Counted from the first letter of the stretch, positions 32,503 to 41,862 are shown. The stretch: 64,000 nucleotides of DNA from UBA1370 sp964515115 (GCA_964515115.1 CAZESB010000003.1:9337-73336); one strand, 5' to 3'. Notes: a model not told the origin generated them from the letters alone. Translations and numbers: made by a program.

Positions 32503-34950
32503 CTAACTCACCAGCCGGCTCAAGGACTTGGGAGGTTTGGTCAGAGCCTGTCGCAAAGCTTCTGAAACATGAGCCACACCAATGAACTTGATTTCATTTT
32601 TTACTGCGTCTGGCAACTCGGTCAGATCACGTAGATTTTCTTCAGGTATTAAAACAATTTTGCTGCCTGCCCGGTGAGCGGCGATACTCTTTTCTTTCAA
32701 ACCACCAATTCTCAGCACCCTACCCCGCAAGGTCACTTCGCCGGTCATAGCCACGTCTTTCTTAACCGGAATATTGGTAAAGGCTGAAACAATAGCGGCG
32801 GTAATAGTCACACCCGCTGACGGACCGTCTTTAGGCACCGCTCCTTCTGGCACGTGAATATGAACATCTGTCTTTTTAAGCACTTCTTTGTCTATGCCAA
32901 GAGTATCGGCGTTGGATTTAACATAAGTCAGAGCTGCCTGGGCAGATTCTTTCATCACTTCACCTAGTTTGCCGGTCAGTTTAATCTCGCCCTTGCCAGG
33001 AGTGAGGGCTACTTCAATAAACAAGACATCTCCACCGACGCTGGTAAAAGCCAGACCGGTAGCTTGACCAATAATGTCCTGTTCCTCAGCCAAAGTGACG
33101 TCGTACTTGGCTGGACCAAGGTAGTCTTCCAGTTTGTTTTTGGAAATAGTGATACTTTCTACAGCTTGAGATTTTTTGTTCTGGTGAGCGGCAATTAATT
33201 CCCTGGCGGCTTTGCGCATAATTTTACTCAGTGTTCGCTCCAGACCTCTCACACCAGCTTCTTTGGTGTAAAGCTCAATGATGGTTTTGATCACTGAGTC
33301 GGAAATTTCCACCTGGCCGCTACTGAGGTTATTGGCTGCGGTCACTTTAGGCAGCAAATGTTCCTTGGCGATGTGGAATTTTTCCTCGTGGGTGTAACCG
33401 GAGTACTGGATGATTTCCAAACGGTCCAAAAGGGCGGGCGGAATAGTATCCAGCCGGTTGGCGGTAGTAATGAAAATTACTTGAGAGAGGTCGAAGGGTA
33501 AGTCCAGGTAGTGATCTTCAAACTTGTTGTTTTGTTCCGGATCGAGAGCTTCGAGCAGAGCTGCTGAGGGATCGCCTTTGTAATCGCCACCAATTTTATC
33601 GACTTCGTCAAGCATAAAAACTGGATTTTTAGTGCCGGCATTTTTAATACCGTTGATGATTTTTCCTGCCATAGCGCCGACGTAGGTGCGCCGGTGACCA
33701 CGTATCTCCGCCTCGTCTTTGATGCCTCCCAGAGAAATTTTGACAAATTCCCGACCCAGTGATTCAGCGATGGCTTTACCGATACTGGTTTTACCCACGC
33801 CTGGTGGCCCGACAAAACACAAAATGGTTGGCAAGCTGGTTTTTTCGATCACCTTACCTTGGGTAATTTCATCGATTTGTTTTTGCTGACCCAACTGCAT
33901 CACCGCGATGTATTCAAGAATGCGGTCTTTAACTTCCTCAAGGCCGTAATGATTTTTTTCCAGTACTTTCTGGGCACGCTCGAGTTTGACGTTACCCTCG
34001 CTCACCTTATTCCAAGGCAGCTCAAAAATAGTATCAAGCCACGAACGGATATAACCCGCCTCAGGATTGTTAACGGACATTTGCCTCAAGCGCTTAATCT
34101 CTTTTTTGATTTTGCTCCTAGTATCTTTGCTCAGCACCAAGCTTTTCAGGCGTTTTTCGTAATCGCCAACCACTTCTTCGTCATCGTCAATCTCGCCCAG
34201 TTCACGCTGAATTGTCCTCAGTCTTTCGCGCAGAATGTTTTCGCGCATGTGTTTGTCGAATTTTTCCTGAGTCTTGTGAACCACGTCTTTTTCAATTTCC
34301 AATACTTTCATTTCGTGAGCCAGATGCTTGATCACCAACTTCATTCGCTCTTTGACATCAGTCAACTCCAGCAAAGTTTGTTTTTCAGGGGTTTGGATGT
34401 TGAGAGTGCTGGCAATTTGGTCCACCAGCTCGCCGTGAGTGACTCCACCCATCAGTTTCATAAAGTTGAGAAATTCTACCGGCTTACCCATATGCACAGC
34501 CTTACGAAACTCTTTTTGCAAATGAGCTACCATAGCAGCCATTTCTTCATCGTCTTCGCTGATGGGGTTGAGTCTTTCAATTTCAGCAGAAAACATGGGT
34601 TTGGTTTCAATAAAATTCAAGATTTTCACCCGTCCCAGGCCTCTGACCAGAGCATTGATGCTGTCTTCTGTTTTGAGAGTTTTTTCAATTACCGCCAAGG
34701 TGCCAACTTGATACAAGTCGGAGGGTGTGGGCTCGTCAATTTTGGCGTCACGTTGAGTCACCAGTACCACTTGTTTTTTGGTGCCGTTGGCGGCTTTGAG
34801 AGCGTTGAGGGAAACTTTTCTGCCGAAAGTCAGCACTGATTCAGTACTAGGGAAAAGCACTCCTTCCCGGATAGGAATAACCGGCAAAACTTTGTTTCTG
34901 TTAGGTCTTTCATTAATCAGTCTGATGTCTTTGGGTCTATCAGTAGTCAT
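32503..34950 (-). CDS. lon: ATP-dependent Lon protease
   Basis: 815 aa, full length LonA. N-terminal substrate-binding domain (LPVIPIREGVLFPSTESVLTF), coiled coil, AAA+ domain with Walker A GPPGVGKTSIGKA and Walker B VFMLDEVDKIG, and the C-terminal protease with PKDGPSAGVT (catalytic Ser) and the later LKEKSIAAHRAG (catalytic Lys). Degrades misfolded and regulatory proteins. Its promoter is overlapped by a CIRCE-like palindrome, and the -10 box is 8 nt before the ATG. Confidence 0.98.
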   Translation of the reverse strand: MTTDRPKDIRLINERPNRNKVLPVIPIREGVLFPSTESVLTFGRKVSLNALKAANGTKKQVVLVTQRDAKIDEPTPSDLYQVGTLAVIEKTLKTEDSINALVRGLGRVKILNFIETKPMFSAEIERLNPISEDDEEMAAMVAHLQKEFRKAVHMGKPVEFLNFMKLMGGVTHGELVDQIASTLNIQTPEKQTLLELTDVKERMKLVIKHLAHEMKVLEIEKDVVHKTQEKFDKHMRENILRERLRTIQRELGEIDDDEEVVGDYEKRLKSLVLSKDTRSKIKKEIKRLRQMSVNNPEAGYIRSWLDTIFELPWNKVSEGNVKLERAQKVLEKNHYGLEEVKDRILEYIAVMQLGQQKQIDEITQGKVIEKTSLPTILCFVGPPGVGKTSIGKAIAESLGREFVKISLGGIKDEAEIRGHRRTYVGAMAGKIINGIKNAGTKNPVFMLDEVDKIGGDYKGDPSAALLEALDPEQNNKFEDHYLDLPFDLSQVIFITTANRLDTIPPALLDRLEIIQYSGYTHEEKFHIAKEHLLPKVTAANNLSSGQVEISDSVIKTIIELYTKEAGVRGLERTLSKIMRKAARELIAAHQNKKSQAVESITISKNKLEDYLGPAKYDVTLAEEQDIIGQATGLAFTSVGGDVLFIEVALTPGKGEIKLTGKLGEVMKESAQAALTYVKSNADTLGIDKEVLKKTDVHIHVPEGAVPKDGPSAGVTITAAIVSAFTNIPVKKDVAMTGEVTLRGRVLRIGGLKEKSIAAHRAGSKIVLIPEENLRDLTELPDAVKNEIKFIGVAHVSEALRQALTKPPKSLSRLVS

Positions 34951-34953
34951 AAA

Positions 34954-34980
34954 TTAGCATTCTAAATGGTTGTCTGCTAA
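34954..34980. promoter_or_regulatory. CIRCE-like operator over the lon promoter
   Basis: TTAGCA (34954-34959), 15 nt, TGCTAA (34975-34980). The HrcA operator CIRCE is TTAGCACTC-N9-GAGTGCTAA, so its outer six bases and spacing are matched exactly; the inner three bases of each arm differ. The element covers the -10 box and spacer of the lon promoter, a position suited to repression. Confidence 0.65.
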
Positions 34981-34987
34981 AGCGCAA
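34959..34987 (-). promoter_or_regulatory. Predicted promoter of lon
   Basis: On the minus strand TTGCGC (34982-34987), a 17-nt spacer and TAGAAT (34959-34964), ending 8 nt before the ATG. Confidence 0.65.
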
Positions 34988-35039
34988 GGGTTAATCATGA
35001 TAGTGTGTGGGTAGAAAAAGAGGGGTTATTTAGTAGATG

Positions 35040-35113
35040 TGGGTGACAATGGATTCGAACCATTGACCTCAGTCTTATCAGGACTGCGCTCTAACCAACT
35101 GAGCTAGTCACCC
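35040..35113 (-). tRNA. tRNA-Ile (anticodon GAT)
   Basis: Acceptor GGGTGAC/GTCACCC, D arm AGCTCAGTTGGTTAGAGC, anticodon stem CAGTC/GACTG with loop CTGATAA (anticodon GAT), T arm AATGG-TTCGAAT-CCATT, discriminator A, CCA not encoded. This tRNA usually lies in the 16S-23S spacer; here it is on the same strand as the 16S gene but separated from it by clpB. Confidence 0.95.
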
Positions 35114-35175
35114 ATCTTCCTGAGAGGGTTATTGTAACATAAGCAGGCGGGAAAATTGCCGCGAATTGGATTATA

Positions 35176-37740
35176 TCACGCCTTATTTAAAACAATCTGG
35201 CCGTTTTTCGTCACAGCTTTGACTTTTTCGCCTGCCTCAATTTTACCTTCAATAATCAGCATGGAAAGTTGGTCCAGAATAGTATTTTGGATCAGTCGTT
35301 TAAGTGGTCTGGCGCCAAAAACCGGATCGAAACCCTGTTTGGCCAGTTCCGCGGCGGCTTCTGCTGATATTTCGATGGTAATATTTTTGTCCGCCAACCT
35401 TTTTTGCACCTCCGCGATTTGCAGTTTAACAATCTGGCCAATTTCTGTTTCTGAAAGTGGGTCAAAAATGATGATGTCGTCGAGACGATTGAGGAATTCA
35501 GGACGGAATTTTTGGTTGAGAATTTGCTGAACCGCCTCCTCTACCGCCTGCTGATCACCTTGGAGTTCCTGAATTCTGTCGCTACCAAGATTGGAAGTCA
35601 TGATGATGACAGTATTCTTGAAATCTACTGTCCTGCCTTTGCTGTCTGTTAGTCTGCCTTCGTCAAGAATTTGCAGCAGGGTATTGAAAACTTCTGGGTG
35701 GGCTTTTTCAATTTCATCAAAAAGAACCACGCTGTATGGTCGGCGCCGGACCGCTTCGGTGAGCTGGCCGCCCTCTTCGTAGCCGATGTAACCAGGAGGA
35801 GCGCCAATCAGTCTGGCAACAGCGTGGCGTTCCATGTACTCGCTCATATCAAGGCGAATGATGGCGTCTTCGTTGTTGAAAAGAAATTCAGCCAGAGCTT
35901 TGGCTAGCTCTGTTTTACCAACCCCGGTGGGGCCGAGGAACATAAACGAACCAATCGGTCGGCCCGCCTCATTAATCCCTGCCCGACTGCGCCTTACCGC
36001 GTTGGCAACAGCTTCCACCGCCTGGCGCTGACCAATCAAGCGCGCGCCGATCTCCTCTTCCATCTTGGCGAGTTTTTCACTTTCCTCCATCAGCATTTTT
36101 TCTGTGGGAATCCCCGTCCAGCGGGCAATCACTCTAGCAATATCCTCCTCTGTCACCTCTTCTTTGAGAATTTGTTGATGTTGTTGCACTTTTTCCAGTT
36201 CTTGCTGGAGTTCGTCTAGGCGTTTTTTGGCATTGGGAATTTCGCCGTAATTTATTTCTGCCGCCCTCTGCAGATCGAGATTGCGCTCAGCTTGAGCCGC
36301 TTCTTCTTTAAGATCATCCAGTTTTTGATTTAAAGACTTGATTTCGTCAATAACCTGCTTTTCATTCTGCCACTGCAGCTCCAGTTGCGAGTACTGCTCT
36401 CCCAGGTCGGAAAGCTCTTTTTCCAAATTGCTCAGCCTAGACTTGGACTGCTGATCCGTTTCTTTTTTCAGAGCTTGCTTTTCAATTTCCAGTTGTCGCA
36501 GGCGCCTTTCCAACTGATCGAGCTCAGTGGGCTTGCTGTCGAGCTCAATTTTAATAGCGGAAGCAGCCTCATCCATCAGATCGATGGCTTTGTCAGGTAG
36601 AAATCGGTCAGGTAGGTAGCGGTCTGAAAGCTTGGCTGCAGCTACCAAGGCGTTATCTCTAATCCTCACGCCGTGGTGAGCTTCATATTTTTCTTTAATA
36701 CCTCTGAGAATAGAAATAGTGTCGTCCACACTCGGCTCGTTGACCATCACTGGCTGGAAGCGGCGCTCGAGAGCAGCGTCTTTTTCCACATACTGGCGAT
36801 ATTCCTTTAGAGTGGTGGCGCCGACAGTGCGTAAACTGCCACGAGCCAGAGCCGGCTTAAGCAGATTGCCAGCATCAGTAGAGCCTTCTGCTGCTCCCGC
36901 GCCGACAATAGTGTGCAGCTCATCGATAAAGAGAATGATTTGCCCCTCCGCTGCTTCGATTTCCTGAATCACTGCTTTGAGTCTGTCTTCAAACTCACCG
37001 CGGTACTTGGCTCCAGCCACCAAACTGCCCATGTCCAAGGAGAGGATTTTTTTCTGGCGCAGTTGGTCGGGCACGTCGTTTTCAATAATTTTCCTGGCCA
37101 AGCCCTCGACGATAGCGGTTTTGCCAACTCCTGGCTCACCTACCAGCACCGGGTTGTTTTTGGTACGGCGAGACAGAATTTGCATAATGCGGCGGATTTC
37201 CTGGTCCCTACCAATGACGGGGTCGATCTTGCCGTCGGCGGCCAATTGAGTAAAATCGATAGTGTATTTTTCCAGAGCTTGAAACTTACCTTCAGGATCG
37301 CGGTCGGTGACTTTTTGTTTGCCTCTCAAATTTTTAAGAGCGCTTTTGACTTCTTTGACTGAAGTATTGAAAATTTCGCCGATTTCTTTTTGTTGCAACA
37401 AGCCCAAAAATAAATGCTCGGTGCTGATGAACTCGTCTTGCATTTGCCCGGCTTCTTTTTCGGCGGTGTCGAAGACTGTTTTTAAAGCTGAAGAGAGATA
37501 AGCCTGGGTGGGTCCGGATACAGTCGGTTTTTGGCTCAGTTTTTCTTGCAGGGCGCCGGCAATTGCTTGAGGGTCTTTGTTTAGCTTTTGCAAAAGCACC
37601 GGCACGATCCCATCCGGCTGATTGGCTAAGACAACTGCCAGATGCAGCGGCTCAATTTCCGGGTGGGAAAGTTTACCGGCTAGTTGCATTGCTCCTTGCA
37701 GGGCTTCTGCTGATTTGGTGGTGAGCTTATTCATGTCCAT
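35176..37740 (-). CDS. clpB: ATP-dependent chaperone ClpB
   Basis: 854 aa disaggregase of the Hsp100 family, working with DnaK to rescue aggregated proteins. N-domain, first AAA+ module with GEPGVGKTAIVEG and LFIDELHTIVGAGAAEG, a long coiled-coil M-domain (about 400-520), second AAA+ module with GPTGVGKTELAKALAE and VLFDEIEKAHPE, and the C-terminal arginine/sensor region. No ClpP-binding IGF loop was seen, as expected for ClpB. ATG 37740 (MDMNKLTT) has GGAG 7 nt upstream. A promoter and a CIRCE-like operator lie before it. Confidence 0.97.
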   Translation of the reverse strand: MDMNKLTTKSAEALQGAMQLAGKLSHPEIEPLHLAVVLANQPDGIVPVLLQKLNKDPQAIAGALQEKLSQKPTVSGPTQAYLSSALKTVFDTAEKEAGQMQDEFISTEHLFLGLLQQKEIGEIFNTSVKEVKSALKNLRGKQKVTDRDPEGKFQALEKYTIDFTQLAADGKIDPVIGRDQEIRRIMQILSRRTKNNPVLVGEPGVGKTAIVEGLARKIIENDVPDQLRQKKILSLDMGSLVAGAKYRGEFEDRLKAVIQEIEAAEGQIILFIDELHTIVGAGAAEGSTDAGNLLKPALARGSLRTVGATTLKEYRQYVEKDAALERRFQPVMVNEPSVDDTISILRGIKEKYEAHHGVRIRDNALVAAAKLSDRYLPDRFLPDKAIDLMDEAASAIKIELDSKPTELDQLERRLRQLEIEKQALKKETDQQSKSRLSNLEKELSDLGEQYSQLELQWQNEKQVIDEIKSLNQKLDDLKEEAAQAERNLDLQRAAEINYGEIPNAKKRLDELQQELEKVQQHQQILKEEVTEEDIARVIARWTGIPTEKMLMEESEKLAKMEEEIGARLIGQRQAVEAVANAVRRSRAGINEAGRPIGSFMFLGPTGVGKTELAKALAEFLFNNEDAIIRLDMSEYMERHAVARLIGAPPGYIGYEEGGQLTEAVRRRPYSVVLFDEIEKAHPEVFNTLLQILDEGRLTDSKGRTVDFKNTVIIMTSNLGSDRIQELQGDQQAVEEAVQQILNQKFRPEFLNRLDDIIIFDPLSETEIGQIVKLQIAEVQKRLADKNITIEISAEAAAELAKQGFDPVFGARPLKRLIQNTILDQLSMLIIEGKIEAGEKVKAVTKNGQIVLNKA

Positions 37741-37790
37741 ACAGTACTCCTTCAAAATGTTAAGTTAAAATTTTGGTGAATATTAAGCAT

Positions 37791-37819
37791 ATTTTAACCA
37801 GCAATGCTTTAGCTGTGAA
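37791..37819 (-). promoter_or_regulatory. Predicted promoter of clpB
   Basis: On the minus strand TTCACA (37814-37819), 17 nt, TAAAAT (37791-37796), about 50 nt before the clpB start. The CIRCE-like element lies immediately upstream of the -35 box. Confidence 0.65.
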
Positions 37820-37826
37820 GTAGTAA

Positions 37827-37853
37827 TTAGCAGACAAGAAAAAAGACTGCTAA
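37827..37853. promoter_or_regulatory. CIRCE-like operator upstream of clpB
   Basis: TTAGCA (37827-37832), 15 nt, TGCTAA (37848-37853); the next bases G.C/G.C also pair at two of three positions. Same spacing and outer arms as at lon and as in the HrcA operator. Confidence 0.65.
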
Positions 37854-37996
37854 ATTGCGGCTGAAATTTTTTTGGTTGATGTATCAAGGAAAAATGATGT
37901 ATAAAGATATATTTTGATATAGAAAATAACATTAAACTAGCTTGCTGGCTTGGCCAGTTTTTGCTGAAATTAACAAAAGCTTGGAAAATATTTTTA

Positions 37997-38029
37997 GTGA
38001 AATCTGACACAAACATGGTGGTAGAGCCG
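37997..38029 (-). other. 3' strand of the pre-16S processing stem
   Basis: About 33 nt in the 16S trailer that are complementary, with few mismatches, to 41632-41666 in the 16S leader (shared core AAACATGGTGGTAGA). Such a stem brings both ends of pre-16S together for RNase III-type cleavage. Confidence 0.8.
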
Positions 38030-38191
38030 ATCCGCTTCCGGCGGACACGGCCCGGGTATGATTGCCACGGGATTTTAAGATTTGTTTCGCGGTCATTACT
38101 GGCCGCGGGAAACAGGAGGTCGTGATTGCTCCTACCCATCTCCTTAGAAAGGAGGTGATCCATCCGCACCTTCCAGTACGGATACCTTGTT

Positions 38192-39078
38192 CATGGTGTT
38201 CCATCTATTTCTAGTGGCATGGACTATCTCTTCATCCTTCTTCCAAAAGAAGGAGTTGGCGTATTATTAGAGTTGTGCAAATAGCACATACTCCAATCTC
38301 TTCCAAAAGGAATCAGTCTCTACGGGGTCAAAGCGGCTAACTTGTATTGCATACAAGGTAAACAGTAAGGCTTGATTAAGTTGTAAAGCTTGTATGAGCT
38401 GGATAAAGGAAATAATAGCTGCAGACCCTTACTATCTTTAATTAGACTGGTGTCTAAATTAAAATTTCGTTGTAAGGTGGTTTGCAATAGAGAATTTCCT
38501 TCTTGTCCAAATGCATAAGAGCTTATTCTTAAACCCTCGTATCGAGGGTAGCCATTACCATCGTCAAAAAACCAAATTGCTAGACTGAGAGGGTTGGTAA
38601 GTATAGTAGATATATTCTCAGGAATAATTTTATGATTATTGACATAAAATACTCTACGAATATCCATTAGATCCGGGTGACTGATGGTCCGAAAGTACCA
38701 TGATTTGTTAAATGCATCGTGTCTCGGTCTAGTCAAAACCCAGTCTCTAAAGAATTTATACTTCCATTCCACATACTCAAAATGAGATTTCTTATGCCTC
38801 ACTTGTAGTCGAGCTGCTTTTCCAGAAGTAGATGTTATTAGACATCCATCTCCCAATATTGTTCCAATTACTACTAAGTGTTGTAATTTTGAAAGCTTGA
38901 GAGATTGTTTCAACAACTTTAGCTCTCTGGTATTTGTTGGATGTTTAGCCACTTGACTTCCCTCGCGGTTGCCATATTGTGGCAAACTTTTCTTGCAAAA
39001 AGCTTGCACAACTTAGGTTTCCCCGATTTTAGCCAAGTTTGTCAGGACCGTTACCAGTCCAGGTCGCCTCCAAATTGG
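38192..39078 (-). other. 16S intron 2 with LAGLIDADG ORF (probable group I)
   Basis: About 887 nt interrupting the universal AAGTCGT-AACAAGG sequence near E. coli position 1490, exactly in the common 1492R primer site. Near its 3' end is AAGAGATAGTCCATG, resembling the group I S element, and near its 5' end AATCGGGGAAACCTAAG, resembling P/Q-type core sequence. It encodes the 229-aa homing endonuclease. Boundaries are good to within one or two bases. Confidence 0.85.
38320..39009 (-). CDS. LAGLIDADG homing endonuclease in 16S intron 2
   Basis: 229 aa with two LAGLIDADG-type motifs, LVVIGTILGDGCL (about 45-57) and LAIWFFDDGN (about 143-152), and the intervening KSHFEYVEWKYKFFRDWVL pattern of the LAGLIDADG_2 family (PF03161). 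It would cut intronless 16S alleles to spread the intron, or assist splicing. The start may be GTG at 39009 (preceded by the intron core). On the same strand as the rRNA, as usual for such insertions. Confidence 0.88.
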   Translation of the reverse strand: MQAFCKKSLPQYGNREGSQVAKHPTNTRELKLLKQSLKLSKLQHLVVIGTILGDGCLITSTSGKAARLQVRHKKSHFEYVEWKYKFFRDWVLTRPRHDAFNKSWYFRTISHPDLMDIRRVFYVNNHKIIPENISTILTNPLSLAIWFFDDGNGYPRYEGLRISSYAFGQEGNSLLQTTLQRNFNLDTSLIKDSKGLQLLFPLSSSYKLYNLIKPYCLPCMQYKLAALTP

Positions 39079-39203
39079 ACGACTTAGTCCTCATCGCCAA
39101 CCTCGCCGTAGAAGGGCCGCTTTATCAAAAGATAATTACGGTCACCCGCTTCGGGCGTTGCTGACTTTGCTGGCTTGACGGGCAGTGTTCTGAGATCATC
39201 ATG

Positions 39204-39698
39204 TCATCGCTGATTCATGTGTCTCTCGCCGCCCGGCGCGCGGTTTTCCCGCACCGTGGCGAACCCTTGGTGTCTATATATGTTCATTTGTTTCCTGATT
39301 TGTTTTAATTCTTGGATACCTTCTAAGGTTAGGTGCCGTTTTTCAGCAAAAATCTTTGCTGCTTTAACAAATTGGTCAAAAGCAACTTTTTTCTTTGCCT
39401 GAAGTGGATACCTTTGAAAGAATGGTATTACTTTTTCTCTAATGTCCTTCAAAGAAGAAACCTTAAATTCTACATGAGGATGCCAGCCATACCGCTCATA
39501 ATTGAGATGATATATTCTGCCACACTCCAGCGTTTCTTGAATTCTTCTCAGAATTTCAATATCATCTGCTCGCACTTCAATCTCAAAATGAAGACGAGCA
39601 TCGATGCCGAGTTTTTTCTGTTTGTGTTTGGCAATGGTGATAGTGAAGCAACCTTCGCCATCAACAAATCCGCACACATATTCAGGAGACAATTTCAT
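39204..39698 (-). CDS. LAGLIDADG homing endonuclease in 16S intron 1
   Basis: 164 aa with a single motif YVCGFVDGEGCFTITIAK (residues 7-24) and the LHFEIEVRADDIEILRRIQE strand-helix of the LAGLIDADG_1 family (PF00961); single-motif enzymes act as homodimers. The C-terminal tail (ATVRENRAPGGERHMNQR) runs into the last intron bases, only 16 nt before the exon. Not closely related to the 229-aa enzyme in the other intron, so the two were acquired separately. Confidence 0.88.
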   Translation of the reverse strand: MKLSPEYVCGFVDGEGCFTITIAKHKQKKLGIDARLHFEIEVRADDIEILRRIQETLECGRIYHLNYERYGWHPHVEFKVSSLKDIREKVIPFFQRYPLQAKKKVAFDQFVKAAKIFAEKRHLTLEGIQELKQIRKQMNIYRHQGFATVRENRAPGGERHMNQR

Positions 39699-39718
39699 GA
39701 CACTAAGTTTGGTCCTTC

Positions 39719-39733
39719 TCCGCCGTAGGCGGA
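39719..39733. repeat. Short palindrome TCCGCC-N3-GGCGGA
   Basis: TCCGCCGTAGGCGGA, a 6-bp stem with a 3-nt loop, inside 16S intron 1. The same palindrome occurs in the broken tRNA-Val (14508-14522), and a variant in the 16S trailer (about 38031-38045). Confidence 0.75.
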
Positions 39734-40395
39734 TACTATGACCTCTGCAGACTTCCTGCTTACTTATTTAGTGTTGTTACCTTCACTATACTCTATTTTC
39801 TTTGCATCAAATAGAGAGCAAACAGGATCTCCCTTCGTTCATATACTATCCATTCGCGATCATCTCGAGCCCACATACAGAGTGCTGTTTGTCTTAGCAA
39901 GTGAGTTCTCCAGTTGTACGCAGGATCCTCACAGCACTATGCCGTTTAAACTCCAAGCTGACCACCGCTACTTTTGCCCTTCAGCCTGCCAGTTACCTGA
40001 ACAGGCCTGCAATTTTGCTTGTGTCTACTTGCTTATGACACGTTAGATTTAAACTAACTGGATAGTATGCGCGGAAGGCGCATATTTTATTTGTACAAGG
40101 AGCGAGAACGTATTCACCGCAACCTGCTGATTTGCGATTACTACCGATTCCGGCTTCATGGAGGCGAATTGCAGCCTCCAATCCGAACTGAGGAGTAGTT
40201 TAGAGGATTGGCTCTAGCTCGCGCTGTTGCTATACCTGTTGTCTACCCCATTGTAGGATGTGTGTAGCCCCGGATGTAAGGGACATGCTGACTTGACATC
40301 GTCCTCTCCTTCCTCCTGTGCAATGCACAGGCAGTCCCGCATGACACGTATAACATACGGCAAGGGTTGCGCTCGTTACCACACTTAAGTGGACG

Positions 40396-40426
<31 letters not shown>

Positions 40427-41395
40427 TCACCTGTGTACCACTCTCGAAGAAGTTCGCCTTTCAGCGAACGTGCAGGTACATGTCAAATCCGGGTAAGGTT
40501 TTTCGCTTTGTATCGAATTAAACCACATGCTCCACCGGTTGTGCGCTCCCCCGTCAATTCCTTTGAGTTTTAACCTTGCGGTCGTACTCCCCAGGCGCCT
40601 TGCTTAACGCGTTAGCTTACGTCATCCATCCGAAGACGGACAACTAGCAAGGAGTGTTTACAGCTTGGACTACAGGGGTCTCTAATCCCTTTTGCTACCC
40701 AAGCTTTCGTCCCTGAGCGTCAGTTATGTCCTAGAAACCTGCCTTCGCGCATGGTATTCCTCCTGATATCTACGGATTTCACCCCTCCACCAGGAATTCT
40801 AGTTTCCTCGAACAAACTCTATCCCTGCAGTTTCCCTTGCCTTTCCGAAGTTGAGCCTCGGGCTTAAACAAGAGACATACAAGGACGCCGACGGACCCTT
40901 TACGCCCAGTAAATCCGGATAACGCTTGCACCCCACGTATTACCGAAGCTTCTGGCACGTAGTTAGCTGGTGCTTTCTAGCGAGGTACTGTCAGAACTTC
41001 ATCCCTCGCCACAGTGGTTTACACTCCGAAGAGCGTCTTCCCACACGCGGTGTCGCTGCGTCAGACTTTCGTCCATTGCGCAATATTCCCGGTTGCTGCC
41101 ACCCGTAGGTGTAGGCTCCGTGTCTCAGTAGCCTTGTGGCCGATCATGCTCTCACATCGGCTAGCCGTCGTCGCCTTGGTAGGCCATTACCCCACCAACT
41201 AGCTGATAGCACGCAGGCTCCTCCAATAGCTCCACCTTGCGGTAGATTTCATCTTGCGATCGTATGCGGTATTACCCCACCTTTCGGTGGGCTATTCCCC
41301 ACTACTGGGTAGATTCCTACGCGTTACTCACCCGTCTGCCACTCTCATCTCGCCCGAAGGCGAGAATCCCGTTCGACTTGCATGCCTAAGGCACA

Positions 41396-41431
<36 letters not shown>

Positions 41432-41437
41432 ATAAAG

Positions 41438-41834
41438 AATTTCTTTAACTTTTAAACCGAAGTTTAAAAATTATTGACTTAATTGAGGTTTGAATTTGTG
41501 CTCATTGTGTTTACGTTATACGTATTTGTGCTGCGAAGTTATTCGCAGTCTTTACTGAACTCAAAGTTCAAATATGACGGATCACTGTCATAAAAAACAT
41601 GATAGTGTTCCGCTTCTCACACTTTTGTGTCGCGGTTCTACCACCATGTTTATGTCAGATATTCACTTTTTAAATAGCAGCGTGATTAAAATCACGACTC
41701 AGCCCCTTTTTAATCAACAGAAAAAACAGGGAATGATTTTCCCCGGTTGTTCTTGCTAATCACAATCTAAATTGTTTTGGGGAGACTAGTTTCTTTCGCC
41801 TGTGGCGAAGACTTGATCTCTACTGAGGATTTAT
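41438..41834 (-). other. 16S rRNA leader
   Basis: About 400 nt of transcribed spacer between the rRNA promoter and the 16S 5' end, without a supported gene. It contains the 5' strand of the processing stem (41632-41666) and several hairpins such as TTCGCC-TGT-GGCGAA at about 41797-41811. Confidence 0.7.
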
Positions 41835-41862
41835 ATCTTAACATCTGGCAAGTGATTGTCAA
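41835..41862 (-). promoter_or_regulatory. Predicted 16S rRNA promoter
   Basis: On the minus strand a consensus TTGACA (41857-41862), a 16-nt spacer and TAAGAT (41835-41840), followed by AT-rich sequence and the 16S leader. Confidence 0.65.

Larger units (their letters stand above)
39188..40091 (-). other. 16S intron 1 with LAGLIDADG ORF
   Basis: About 904 nt interrupting the TTGTACA-CACNGCCCGTC sequence near E. coli position 1400, in the 1391/1406 universal primer site. It contains the 164-aa LAGLIDADG gene near its 3' end and about 390 nt of noncoding, structured sequence 5' of it, including the palindrome at 39719-39733. Likely a self-splicing intron; the class was not proven. Confidence 0.83.

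Noticed and set aside
33859..34839. Long plus-strand frame (326 codons) opposite lon
   Set aside because: Phe/His/Gln-rich product typical of the antisense of a Glu/Lys/Leu-rich gene; lon is certain on the other strand.
37945..37962. CTGGC-TTG-GCCAG-TTTTT, plus-strand terminator shape
   Set aside because: No plus-strand transcript leads into it; it lies in the 16S trailer of the opposite strand.
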